64,000 nt of DNA from positions 7,040,953 to 7,104,952 of the forward strand of contig JASKMD010000024.1 of assembly GCA_030144725.1 (NCBI GenBank). The letters run 5' to 3'. Shown one piece after another: positions 30,248-39,323 of this stretch. A model generated the notes under the pieces. The model was not told the DNA's origin and ran no database searches. It saw nothing but the letters and a program-made list of their open reading frames with translations. Made by a program: the position numbers and the translations under genes. Numbering within the stretch: the first letter of the stretch is position 1; each line of letters begins with the position of its first letter. The DNA is from Haematococcus lacustris. Lineage: Eukaryota > Chlorophyta > Chlorophyceae > Chlamydomonadales > Haematococcaceae.

Positions 30248-33200
30248 TTAGATCTTCTGTGGGATGTGCAATCCCCGCGCAGCAGCGTACTCCTGCACCA
30301 AAGTACCGCTGCCTTCCAAGTTCTCCATAGGTTCCCAAGTGTTGTGCGTGGAGTCATAGCCGACCCACTTGACCAGAAACTCTAGTTGTGGCTTGACTCC
30401 AGCAGTCATCTTGTGGTCCATCAGCTTCTCGACTTCGTACACCGGGAGTCCGTCTTCCCATCTGTCTGGAGGCGGTGCTACCAAGTTAGGTACAGCATCG
30501 CCAATGTAGGGCTTGACCAGGGACACGTGGAACACGTTGTGCATGTGCCATTGGTGTGGCAACTGCACCTTGACAGCCACCTCTCCCACCATGTTGACCA
30601 CTCTGAAAGGCCCAACGTAGCGCGGCTTCAGCTTACGCACCCCTGCCTCCCCACTTTTGCTTCTCATGTTTTGTGTGGACAGCATGACCAGGGCATCTGG
30701 CTCGTACTTCGCAGTTCTTCTTTTACCATCTTCTCTTGCTTTCATTTTCTGTTGCGCTTCAGCCCAGCACTTTCTTGCGTTTTTCACAGCCTGCATGATG
30801 CCTTGCACAAACTCATGGGCCCTCGGCCCTTTGCGAGGCAACCCCTCAACAGCAGGAACCAGGGGGTGTTCACCATAGTTCAAGAAGAATGGTGTGTTCT
30901 GCACCGACTCTTGCCATGAGTTGTTAATGGCAAACTCTACCATGTCCAAATGCTCAACCCAGTCAGATTGGTCGGGGCTGATGTAGGCCCGCAACATCTC
31001 CTCCACAACCCGGTTCATCCTTTCAGTCTGTCCGTCGGATTGGGGATGATAGGCTGAGCTCATGGCAATCCTTACCCCCAGCAACCGGCAGATCTCACGC
31101 CAATTCTCACTGTTGAAGATAGCTCCCCGATCACTCAACACGGAGACGGGTTTGCCATGCAGCCTTATCACATTGTTCTTAAATAGTCTTGCAAACTTCT
31201 CACTGTTGATAGATTCGTGTGTTGGCACCAGATGCACCATCTTACTCAGTCGGTCGACAAACGCCAGGATCGAGTCATACTTCTCCTCGCCACTGGCTGG
31301 CAGCTTCACAATCATGTCCATGCTCACATGTTCCCACCGTTTCCCTGGGATACACAGAGGCTGCAGTTTGCCAGCCTTGAGCAAGCAGCTGGGTTTGTTT
31401 CTTTGGCATGCGTCGCACTGCCGCACATAGTCCACCACATCCTTATCCCAGCCTGGCCAGTAGAAATGTCGAGAGACCAGCTTCTTTGTTTTGGTAATAC
31501 CCACATGGCCAGCGAAAGCATCATCATGGCACTGCTCCAGCACCGCTTGCTTGACCAAGGGGCTTCGAGGTACCCACACCTTGTCTCTTATGAACCATAG
31601 GCCTTGCTCACTGCGTGTCAGCCTGCCTTCCACCTTTCCCGACTGGAACAAGGGGTCGCAGCTGTAGCCCTCAATGATGAAGTCATGCAGCGAGCCGCCT
31701 GGAGCCCTTGCGACTTGCACTTCACTTTCCCGCATTGTTTCATCCAGCTCGACGGGTGTCGCACTTGGGCTTGTTGGCCGAGGGATTTCCCCCCCACCAG
31801 GACGCACCGGTCCACCGGTACGCTCAGCTACAGCCGGCCGCTCTCCGGGGTGCTGGGCGGAGCATCGCTCACGTTGTTCTGGTGGCTGTTGGGCCGGAGG
31901 GGGCTGCCGAGTCTGCCTGGCTTGCTGTCGCGTCACTGCAAGCAATAGGCCCTCTGGCCGCAGCACTACAGCACCCACAATATCAGCTTCCTCGTCACTG
32001 TCCTTGGTGGTTTCCTGTTGCAGGAGCATTGGGCTTCGGCTGATGGGGTCAGCTACATTCACAGCGCCAGGCTTGTGCATGATCTCATATTTGAACCTTG
32101 ACATGAGCTCAACCCACCGCGCCATGCGTCGGGATAGGTTTTGCTGAGAGGCCAGGTACACAAGGGGGTTATGATCAGTTACGATTGTCACACCCGCTGC
32201 CCCATCTAGATAGCATCGCGATTCCTGCAAGGCCCTCACAATGGCCAGGAGCTCTTGCTCGCCTGTTGTGTATCTGACCTGGGCTGGCGTGAGCTTCTTG
32301 CTCGTGAACGCCACCACACGGCCGTCTTGCATCAACACACCACCTGTGCCCAGTAGGGAAGCATCAGTCCACACCGTGAAGGGCTTGGTGAAGTCAGGCA
32401 GAGCCAAGACAGGGGCAGAGCTCAGGGCTGCTTTTAGGGCGTGGAAGGCATCTCGCACCCGAGCATCCTCCACAAACGCCCGTCGCACCCGTGCATCATG
32501 CTGTACCCCTTTAGGTGCTTTCTCATCCTGTCTAGTCAGGTCCGTCAAAGGAGCTGCCACAGAACTGAAGTCTCTTATGAAGCGGCGGAAGAAGTTCGCC
32601 AGACCCAGAAACGCTTGCAAATCCTCAAGGCTCTGGGGCTCTGGCCACTCAGCCACTGCCTTCACTTTGGCAGGGTCCACAGCCACTCCATTCCTGCCCA
32701 CAATGTGGCCCAGGAAACTCAGCTCAGGGCGATTAAACTCACACTTGCTCAACTTGGCAAACAGCTTGTGGGTTTTCATCAGCTCCAGGACTTGAGACAG
32801 GTGTTGCACATGCTCCTCAGGGGTCTCACTCATCACCAATATGTCATCAATGTACACAAGGACAGCACCAGCCTTTATCAGGGGCTCGAAGATCCTGTTC
32901 ATGGTTTTCTGAAAGGTTGCAGGGGCGTTGCACAGCCCGAAGCACAGGACCTTGTACTGAAACTGCCCCATAGGCGTGAGGAAGGCCGTCTTAGGCACGT
33001 CTTCGGGGGTGATCCTGATCTGGTGGTAGCCAGACTGCAGGTCAAGGGAACTGAACACCCTTTTTCCCCGGACCTGATCCAACAGGTCATCAATACGCGG
33101 CAGTGGGTAGCGGTCGCGCACCGTACGTTTGTTGAGTGCCCTGTAGTCAATGCACATTCTAAGGGACTTGTCCTTCTTCTCCACAAACAGGACAGGGGCC

Positions 33201-34213
33201 CCCCAGGGCGACGTACTCGGTTCAATCCAGCCTTTAGCTTGCAACGCAGCCACTTGTTTCTTCATCTCTTCGAGCTCGCGTTGGCTTAGGCGATACATGC
33301 GCGCCCACTGCGGCTGGGTTTCAGGCTCAAGCGGGATGGTGTGCCCCACACCCCGCTCTGGCGGCAACCCTGCTGGGATCTCTTCAAACACCTCAGCATG
33401 GCTCTTCAGCAGTGTTGTCATCACTTCATTGGGGACTAGGCCAGGTGACGCACTGCTGGCGCCGCTAACCACGGATAAGAGGGAGCCTGTGCACCACCCT
33501 TCCGCGTCATCTCGCTCTGCTGGTTGGACCAGCAGCAGCCAGCTCATACATCCCAGCCTTGAGGCTCGGGCTGCTTGCTTCGCGCTCAGCAGTGGCGGGT
33601 CAGGATGTTCCTCTACCAAGGCCGCCACTGTTCCACCGGCATGACTGGGTTGCATGGCGAACAGTTTGTGCCGCCTTCCATCCTCACCACGCATGTCACA
33701 ACAGCCCTGCCGCACCATGAGCTTGACATCATGGGCCTCTTGCCACGGCTTACCTAGCACCACGTCGATCTTTCCCAACATGGCAGGCACCACCTTTGCT
33801 ATTAGCACCGTCTTCACTTTGTTCATCGAGAGCGCACCAGTGGCTTCCTCACTCATGTGCACCAACTCTCCTTGAATGCCTTGGGCCACTGTTGGCTGGG
33901 TTAGTCGGGAGATGGACACACGGACACTGCTCCTTGGGTGGCCACTCTTGTCAGTTTTCCTTACATTGGCCAACCACTTTTCGCTGATAAGGTTAAACGA
34001 TGCTCCTGTGTCAATCATGACGGTGCACCGCTTTCCACCGAGGCTGCCTTCATACACAAAAGGAAGATCGGTCGGTCGGGCGGGGGCGGCTGGTTGTGCA
34101 CAAGAGAACAGCATGGGCATCTTACAGTCATTCATTTGGCTATTGTCACACGTAGCCATGAACCCATCGTCTCTACCCTGGGGTGGGTGCACTCCACACA
34201 TCAGGGCAACTTC
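30248..34213 (-). CDS. pol: Gyp2 Pol (protease, RT, RNase H, integrase, chromodomain)
   Basis: 1321 codons in phase with gag. Counting from the stop: protease MIDTGASFNL near residue 67; RT FSSLDLQSGYHQIRI and VYIDDILVMS (YIDD) near 454; RNase H WTDASLLGTGG and TDHNPLVYLA. Integrase has a zinc domain (H...H...CDACQRNKP) and the triad MDMIV, SDRGA, TERMN, from about 966. The chromodomain YEVEKLMDHK ... FLVKWVGYDSTHNTWEP is at about 1264-1317. The frame is open throughout. It differs clearly in sequence from Gyp1 and Gyp3, so it is a separate family. Confidence 0.93.
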   Translation of the reverse strand, partial: EVALMCGVHPPQGRDDGFMATCDNSQMNDCKMPMLFSCAQPAAPARPTDLPFVYEGSLGGKRCTVMIDTGASFNLISEKWLANVRKTDKSGHPRSSVRVSISRLTQPTVAQGIQGELVHMSEEATGALSMNKVKTVLIAKVVPAMLGKIDVVLGKPWQEAHDVKLMVRQGCCDMRGEDGRRHKLFAMQPSHAGGTVAALVEEHPDPPLLSAKQAARASRLGCMSWLLLVQPAERDDAEGWCTGSLLSVVSGASSASPGLVPNEVMTTLLKSHAEVFEEIPAGLPPERGVGHTIPLEPETQPQWARMYRLSQRELEEMKKQVAALQAKGWIEPSTSPWGAPVLFVEKKDKSLRMCIDYRALNKRTVRDRYPLPRIDDLLDQVRGKRVFSSLDLQSGYHQIRITPEDVPKTAFLTPMGQFQYKVLCFGLCNAPATFQKTMNRIFEPLIKAGAVLVYIDDILVMSETPEEHVQHLSQVLELMKTHKLFAKLSKCEFNRPELSFLGHIVGRNGVAVDPAKVKAVAEWPEPQSLEDLQAFLGLANFFRRFIRDFSSVAAPLTDLTRQDEKAPKGVQHDARVRRAFVEDARVRDAFHALKAALSSAPVLALPDFTKPFTVWTDASLLGTGGVLMQDGRVVAFTSKKLTPAQVRYTTGEQELLAIVRALQESRCYLDGAAGVTIVTDHNPLVYLASQQNLSRRMARWVELMSRFKYEIMHKPGAVNVADPISRSPMLLQQETTKDSDEEADIVGAVVLRPEGLLLAVTRQQARQTRQPPPAQQPPEQRERCSAQHPGERPAVAERTGGPVRPGGGEIPRPTSPSATPVELDETMRESEVQVARAPGGSLHDFIIEGYSCDPLFQSGKVEGRLTRSEQGLWFIRDKVWVPRSPLVKQAVLEQCHDDAFAGHVGITKTKKLVSRHFYWPGWDKDVVDYVRQCDACQRNKPSCLLKAGKLQPLCIPGKRWEHVSMDMIVKLPASGEEKYDSILAFVDRLSKMVHLVPTHESINSEKFARLFKNNVIRLHGKPVSVLSDRGAIFNSENWREICRLLGVRIAMSSAYHPQSDGQTERMNRVVEEMLRAYISPDQSDWVEHLDMVEFAINNSWQESVQNTPFFLNYGEHPLVPAVEGLPRKGPRAHEFVQGIMQAVKNARKCWAEAQQKMKAREDGKRRTAKYEPDALVMLSTQNMRSKSGEAGVRKLKPRYVGPFRVVNMVGEVAVKVQLPHQWHMHNVFHVSLVKPYIGDAVPNLVAPPPDRWEDGLPVYEVEKLMDHKMTAGVKPQLEFLVKWVGYDSTHNTWEPMENLEGSGTLVQEYAAARGLHIPQKI

Positions 34214-34216
34214 CTA
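34202..34216 (-). promoter_or_regulatory. Gyp2 gag/pol in-frame stop with conserved 3' context
   Basis: Minus strand TAG followed by gaa-gtt-gcc-ctg. No other stop separates gag from pol. The GTTGCCC block is in the same register as in Gyp1 and Gyp3. Confidence 0.7.
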
Positions 34217-35857
34217 GGCATTAGCTCGCACCCCGCTGCCGCCAGCTCCAGCGCCTCCTGACCCTCCTGCTCCACCCTGCTGTGGTGGTGATGGGCAGTC
34301 ACGGGCAATATGCCCCAGCCCGTTGCAGTTGTAGCACTTGACTGGGCCCTTGGCGTCCCTGCCGCCCTGATGGCCAGCCGGACGCTTGCCGTTGCCGTTG
34401 TGGTCACGTCCGCTGCTTCCGTGGCGACCACCACCGCGGCCACCCCTGTGGCCACTGCTAGGGCCAGCTTCACGGCCTGCTGTCCCCAGCGACGTGCCAT
34501 ACACAGCGTGGATGTTCCTTGCCACATGCTTCCGCATCACTTGGATCTGCGATCGGTCATCCACACCACCATTCTTGGCACGGCCACGACCGCGCACAGC
34601 CCGTGCTACCGCTACCAAACCAGGTGCATTGGTGAGCTGGCCTGCCTGCTTGGACTTCTGTCTGCCCACAGCAAACAGCATCAGGTCATTCAGGTCCGTC
34701 CATGGCTGCCCGTTAGTCATGACAGCACATTCACGTCGCATGTCATGATTCAGCCCTTGCACATACAGTTCACATAAGGCCAGAGGAGGGAGTGATGGCA
34801 CCTTCTGCGCCAACAACCGGAACACCACATTGTACTGTGCAACTGACTGCTCTCCCTGCACACACTCTTTGTTGATGAGCCGCCGGGTTGCATCATGTGT
34901 GACTTGCACTGTGTTAACACCCACCAGCTCCTCAAAGAGCGCTTGGGTCTCTGCATTTGGCATCTGGTCACTCTCCACTCCCACCTGCTCAAGCACGGCA
35001 TACATAGCCTCTTTGATGGGTTCAGCCACGTGCATCAACACAGCATCACACAGCGGCAAGTTGGCTGCCTTAGCCCAACGGTGCACTTCAAGCATGAACA
35101 GCTTTGCGTTACGACCTTTCTCAGTATCATTCACACTCCACTCTTTAGGAGATGGCATCACAGCCCTAAAGCTGCTCACCTGTGGTTGAGCCCCGCGGGC
35201 AGCACCATCCACGCCGTTGCCACCCCCGGCTCCTCCATCCGGGCCGCCAGGGCCCCCCGGGCCACCAGGGCCGCCTGGCCCGCCTGGCCCACCAGGACCT
35301 CCAGGCCCTCCAGGACCACTGGGACCGCCAGGACCACTAGGGCCACCAGGACCCCCAGGGCCTCCATGCCCGCCGAACCCGCTGGGGCCACTGCCCCCGG
35401 GACCACTGCCCCCGCTCGGGTCGCCCGACCCGACACGGTCACCACTGCCAAGGGAGCTGGCCACACCACTGCCGAGGGCTGAACCACTACCACCCGTGCC
35501 ACTAGGGCCACCGGCGTGCGTAGGGCCACCACTTTGCACAATGACAGCAGCGGCACTGACAGGCACAGCTGAGGCAGGGCTGACACGGGCTGATCCCTGT
35601 CGGCGCTGCAGCTCCTGCTGGAGCTCCTCAAGAGACAAACTCGTCAAAGTGCCTTCCGCACGATGACCGGCCCCGCTAGGAGACCTAGGCACCTCTGCAA
35701 ACGAGACACGTGCAGAGGGTACACCCAACATTGCAAGCACGTCTTTAGTAGAGACATTAGCCTGGTTCAAAGCATGCTGCAATTCAGCTCTCTTAGCTGC
35801 AGACATAACTGCAGGCAACAATGTCTTGGGCCTTTGCCCACTGGCTGCAGGCTGCAT
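34214..35857 (-). CDS. gag: Gyp2 Gag with collagen-like Gly/Pro tract
   Basis: 547 codons from the ATG at 35857 (the in-frame GTG at 35866 is less likely). The N-terminal half has helical and Ser/Pro-rich segments (EELQQELQRRQG). Residues about 150-214 form a Gly-Pro-Gly/Gly-Gly-Pro repeat like a collagen or spidroin tract, unusual for a Gag. A capsid-like region follows, then an Arg/Gly-rich segment (VRGRGRAKN, HRGGRGGGRHG) and a zinc knuckle CYNCNGLGHIARDC (CX2CX4HX4C). It ends in TAG at 34216-34214, with Pol continuing in frame. Confidence 0.92.
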   Translation of the reverse strand: MQPAASGQRPKTLLPAVMSAAKRAELQHALNQANVSTKDVLAMLGVPSARVSFAEVPRSPSGAGHRAEGTLTSLSLEELQQELQRRQGSARVSPASAVPVSAAAVIVQSGGPTHAGGPSGTGGSGSALGSGVASSLGSGDRVGSGDPSGGSGPGGSGPSGFGGHGGPGGPGGPSGPGGPSGPGGPGGPGGPGGPGGPGGPGGPGGPDGGAGGGNGVDGAARGAQPQVSSFRAVMPSPKEWSVNDTEKGRNAKLFMLEVHRWAKAANLPLCDAVLMHVAEPIKEAMYAVLEQVGVESDQMPNAETQALFEELVGVNTVQVTHDATRRLINKECVQGEQSVAQYNVVFRLLAQKVPSLPPLALCELYVQGLNHDMRRECAVMTNGQPWTDLNDLMLFAVGRQKSKQAGQLTNAPGLVAVARAVRGRGRAKNGGVDDRSQIQVMRKHVARNIHAVYGTSLGTAGREAGPSSGHRGGRGGGRHGSSGRDHNGNGKRPAGHQGGRDAKGPVKCYNCNGLGHIARDCPSPPQQGGAGGSGGAGAGGSGVRANA

Positions 35858-36040
35858 GCTAACCACGACTAGACAGTGTAAAGTCTATTGAGAGGCGAAC
35901 ACCTAGTGCGCTAAAGCTCTAGCAGGCCGTACCCAAATCGAGGGCTGCCAGCTCGGCTTCCGCCATGGTGATTGCGTCCCCGTTCGACATGTAGTCCCTA
36001 CAGGTAGTGCTGATGTCAATGTCCTTCCAGAAATCGCGTA

Positions 36041-36060
36041 GCGGGGATGGTCGGAAACCA
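36041..36060 (-). promoter_or_regulatory. Gyp2 primer-binding site
   Basis: TGGTTTCCGACCATCCCCGC on the minus strand. Its first 12 bases are those of the Gyp3 site. Confidence 0.7.
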
Positions 36061-36064
36061 CCGC

Positions 36065-36286
36065 TGTTGCGGTGGCACTTCTCTATTCTCGCGGAGTGAC
36101 TAGACCAATTCAACGGACGAGGGCAGAGATTCGTTAGAGCTGCGCGTGCTAGCACAGGACGTCCGCCTGGGAGTCGAACCCAGCGTTTGACACCGGTCAT
36201 TGGTCGTCGTCACACTCTTGGACCGATCGCGAGCGCAGGGTTACCATTACATGGCATGGGAAGCGTTCGTGCCTTGCACCGTAACA
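36065..36286 (-). repeat. Gyp2 5' LTR (222 bp)
   Basis: Same sequence as 29893-30114; B box at 36170-36180 on the minus strand. Four bases inside it the minus strand reads TGGTTTCCGACCATCCCC (from 36060 downward), the primer-binding site. Confidence 0.93.
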
Positions 36287-36291
36287 ACAGG

Positions 36292-36463
36292 CAGGTTAAG
36301 TGGTGGGCTGTACTGCTGCCCACCATTCGGGTTCGATCCCCGGAGGCCGTTCTATGTCTTAGCCTGGTTGCGCTGCAGCAGTCTGACACCTGTAACTGCG
36401 GTTAGCGTTGCATGGCGTTCACACACTGAAAAGATTTAAGGCGCGCTCTTCCTGAACGCTACA
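36292..36463 (+). repeat. Gyp1 3' LTR, right part
   Basis: Last 172 bases of the LTR (64 + 172 = 236, equal to the 5' LTR). Contains the B-box copy at 36330-36340. The second acagg of the Gyp2 target duplication precedes it at 36287-36291. Confidence 0.93.
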
Positions 36464-36468
36464 GTGCT

Positions 36469-37029
36469 AGCAGAGCCGCTGTGGTACAACGCGCAAGTCC
36501 GCATGAACCCAGCAGCAAGGGAGGCAGCAGCTGAGCAGGGTTGGACCCACGTCCGCCACGCGAGGGAGGCCCTCCACAGCCCCCAGCTGGAGGGGGAGGC
36601 CCGCTGGGCTGCCGACCTGGTCAGGGCTTGCCTCCCCGAGCCCTGGCAGGGCATGGTGGACCGCTTGCAGCCTCCTCAGCCGGAGTGGGAGTGCCTGAGG
36701 GTTGGGCCAGGGGTGGGGTTTGTGATGCGGCGCACCCCCCTGCTCCAGCCCTCCCACTGGGTGGGCTCCAACGGCCGCCTCTACCCCCTAGACTCCACAG
36801 GGCAAGGGCCCCTCGGGGCTTTCTAGGCGGAGGGGGGGCGGCCTGGGAGCCAGCTGCGGTGGCCCGGCTCAACAAGCCCAGCTACAGGCTGACTCCGGGG
36901 GAGCGAGCCACCCACCTCCAACCTCTAACCGCCCAGCATCACGTGGCACAGGAGCAGGCTCAAGGGCAGGAGCAAGGGGGAGCCAGGGCGGTTGGCAGGG
37001 GAGGGGGGCGGGCAAGGGGGCGGGTGGCA
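36469..37029 (+). pseudogene. LINE copy 4, third fragment
   Basis: Resumes as EPLWYNAQVRMNPAAREAAAEQ and runs to a Trp-to-stop TAG at 36824-36826, then on through SYRLTP-like sequence in damaged frame. It ends at the (CCCCA)n array inside the G-rich linker. Confidence 0.82.
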
Positions 37030-37764
37030 CCCCACCCCACCCCACCCCACCCCACCCCACCCCACCCCACCCCACCCCACCCCACCCCACCCCACCCCAC
37101 CCCACCCCACCCCACCCCACCCCACCCCACCCCACCCCACCCCACCCCACCCCACCCCACCCCACCCCACCCCACCCCACCCCACCCCACCCCACCCCAC
37201 CCCACCCCACCCCACCCCACCCCACCCCACCCCACCCCACCCCACCCCACCCCACCCCACCCCACCCCACCCCACCCCACCCCACCCCACCCCACCCCAC
37301 CCCACCCCACCCCACCCCACCCCACCCCACCCCACCCCACCCCACCCCACCCCACCCCACCCCACCCCACCCCACCCCACCCCACCCCACCCCACCCCAC
37401 CCCACCCCACCCCACCCCACCCCACCCCACCCCACCCCACCCCACCCCACCCCACCCCACCCCACCCCACCCCACCCCACCCCACCCCACCCCACCCCAC
37501 CCCACCCCACCCCACCCCACCCCACCCCACCCCACCCCACCCCACCCCACCCCACCCCACCCCACCCCACCCCACCCCACCCCACCCCACCCCACCCCAC
37601 CCCACCCCACCCCACCCCACCCCACCCCACCCCACCCCACCCCACCCCACCCCACCCCACCCCACCCCACCCCACCCCACCCCACCCCACCCCACCCCAC
37701 CCCACCCCACCCCACCCCACCCCACCCCACCCCACCCCACCCCACCCCACCCCACCCCACCCCA
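37030..37764. repeat. (CCCCA)147 pentanucleotide array
   Basis: An apparently uninterrupted 735-bp run of CCCCA (TGGGG on the minus strand). It starts inside the G-rich linker of LINE copy 4 and ends at the second TIR element. Minus-strand TGGGG runs can form G-quadruplexes. The Pro/Thr/His and Gly/Val/Trp frames across it are repeat artefacts. Confidence 0.97.
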
Positions 37765-38028
37765 CCAAACGGTGAGTGGTCAGCATGAAGCAGATTTGTG
37801 GCTCTTGGTACCAAGCCTGATGGCTAGCATGCCCCTTGTTTGCTGCAGGTCTAATGGTCACACCCTTCCCTTGTCCTTCCCCTTACCCACAAACACACCC
37901 GTGTCGCTGCGCTTCCCCCCTCCTGCGCTACACTGCAGCCCCTCCCCTACCTTACCCTCACATTACCCCACTTCCACCACCACCTCCCAGGCCATCAATA
38001 GCAGCCCAGGGCAGCAGGGGAGAACGTC

Positions 38029-38286
38029 GTGTTTGGGAGCACTAGGAAGTCAGCCAGGCTTGCAGCGCCTTCATCTCAACGCCAAGCTGCCCCAGCTGCC
38101 GCAGCTGCAGCCCAGCCACAGCCACAGCCACCACCATTGGGTGGCATGCACAAGGGCTTTGGTGATCAGCACTGGTACATGTATGATGCCAGCAGGATAC
38201 ACAATGTGTTCGTCAGCAGCTTCCCAGATGGTGAGGAGCATGGTCGTATGTTGTTTGTGGCAGCACACAGCCTCAGCCGGAGCTAG
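38029..38286 (+). pseudogene. Unrecognised coding-like fragment, 85 codons
   Basis: An open frame to a TAG at 38284-38286 without its own ATG. Ala/Gln/Pro-rich, then GDQHWYMYDASRIHNVF and FPDGEEHGRM, which look more protein-like than the repeats around it. It may be a captured exon or a transposon gene remnant. Splice-like sites (gtgagt at 37772, tgctgcag near 37848) lie upstream. No function can be assigned. Confidence 0.3.
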
Positions 38287-38389
38287 CCCTCCATCACACC
38301 CTCCCATCTCCCACAACCACCACCTCCCAGGCCATCACTACAAGGCAGCAGCCGGGCAACAGCCCTTCCCTTATCCCAAGCAATGACAC

Positions 38390-38790
38390 AGCTGCCATGT
38401 GGCAGGTGTGGCAAGGCATGTGTAGCCCTGAGTCAGCTGCCATGTGTCATGAGGTGCATGGCTTCGTTAGCCATGTGTTTGCTGCTGTTCGTCGTAAGTA
38501 TATAGTTTGAATAGCCATTAGTCATCTGGTATGAGATGAGCAATGCATGGCGTGTGTAGCAGTGTGTCAGTTGCATGGCATGAGATGAGAGGTGCATAGC
38601 GTGTGCAACCCTGAGTCTAGTGGCTTGTGTCATGTGGTGCATGCCTGGCAGCACCAGTTTCAGTGTGCAAACAACAGTTGTTAGCCATGAGTCAGTTTGT
38701 GTGATAGGCATGACTCTAATGGTGATGCCGTGTGATGTTACATTGATGTAGGTTGTAAGCCAAGCTGACTATACACTCATGCTTTGAGCC
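38390..38790. other. Degenerate TGCATG/GTGTGCA-rich stretch, no gene seen
   Basis: Loosely repeated phrases such as gccatgtg, gtgcatggc and ccctgagtc suggest decayed tandem repeats about 50-110 bp apart. No gene seen. Confidence 0.4.
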
Positions 38791-39185
38791 CTTGCACAGG
38801 GTCAATGAAACCCTGCACTAGGTCAATGAAACCCTGTGCTAGGTCAGCGAAACCGTGCACACGGTCAGAAACGCCTAGGAACTGAGCCACACCAAACCGT
38901 GTGCACGGTCAATGAAACGCTGTGCACGGTCTATGAAACCCTGCACACGGTGAGCGAAACCGTGCACACGGTCAGAAATGCCTAGGAACTGAGCCACACC
39001 AAACCCTGTGCACGGTCTATGAAACCCTGTGCACGGTCTATGAAACACTGCACACGGTCAGTGAAACCCTGCACACGGTATTAGAAACGCTCCACAGGGT
39101 CAGGAACTGGCTTGACGGCCACCTAGGGGCTGAGCCAGTTGAAACCCTGTGCACGGTTTGGCGAAACCCTGCACAAGGTTAGGAC
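38791..39185. repeat. Cluster of about 20-bp repeats with a palindromic core
   Basis: At least fifteen copies of aaaccctgtgcacggtca-like units; many hold the inverted pair ACCGTG/CACGGT around TGCA. A longer unit with agaaacgcctaggaactgagccacacc occurs twice (about 38865 and 38975). By position and design it matches the palindromic clusters of the first TIR element. Confidence 0.7.
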
Positions 39186-39323
39186 GCTTCAGCTAAAGGC
39201 CGATTACAGCCCAACCACGTCGATTGAAATCATGAAACATATGGCGATGGGACGGCCTTTGAAAGGGCTATCTGCAGTACCCCTTAACTAAAATCGCCGA
39301 CTCGGCCTTATTCTCCACGAGTG

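Larger units (their letters stand above)
29893..36286 (-). mobile_element. Gyp2: complete Ty3/gypsy chromovirus, 6.39 kb, minus strand
   Basis: 222-bp LTRs that look identical by eye, 5-bp duplication acagg, PBS, open gag and pol, polypurine tract. It is nested in the 3' LTR of Gyp1 in the opposite orientation. Intact frames and identical LTRs mark it as the youngest large element here and potentially still mobile. Confidence 0.95.
23675..36463 (+). mobile_element. Gyp1: complete Ty3/gypsy chromovirus, 6.39 kb, with Gyp2 nested in its 3' LTR
   Basis: 236-bp LTRs (TGTAGCG...CGCTACA), PBS, gag, pol with chromodomain, polypurine tract and 5-bp target duplication gtgct (23670-23674; 36464-36468). 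The 3' LTR is split by Gyp2 into 29829-29892 and 36292-36463. I count one base difference between the LTRs (a T/A just before the Gyp2 target), so insertion was recent. The coding region is open apart from the gag/pol stop. Confidence 0.95.
18541..37029 (+). mobile_element. LINE copy 4, 5'-truncated, carrying three nested insertions
   Basis: LINE sequence occurs at 18541-20137, 23323-23674 and 36469-37029 and reads on continuously when the insertions are removed. The truncation point is just before RT (gccggggtgaaggcag), unlike the array. The interrupters are a TIR transposon (20138-23322) and Gyp1 (23675-36463, with Gyp2 inside). The copy ends in the G-rich linker where the (CCCCA)n array begins, so its 3' half is missing. 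Confidence 0.85.
37765..39323. mobile_element. Second TIR element, right part only
   Basis: The right end (39303-39323) reads on the minus strand CACTCGTGGAGAATAAGGCCG, resembling the left end of the element at 20138 (CACTCACGATAAATAAGGCCG) with a small indel and substitutions. A palindromic repeat cluster lies inside the end and a segment near 37772-37990 is similar to 21692-21900. No left TIR was found; the (CCCCA)n array occupies that side. Confidence 0.5.

Noticed and set aside
36869..38386. Long Pro-Thr-Pro-Pro-His and Gly-Val-Gly-Trp-Gly frames
   Set aside because: All are readings of the (CCCCA)n array in different frames and strands.
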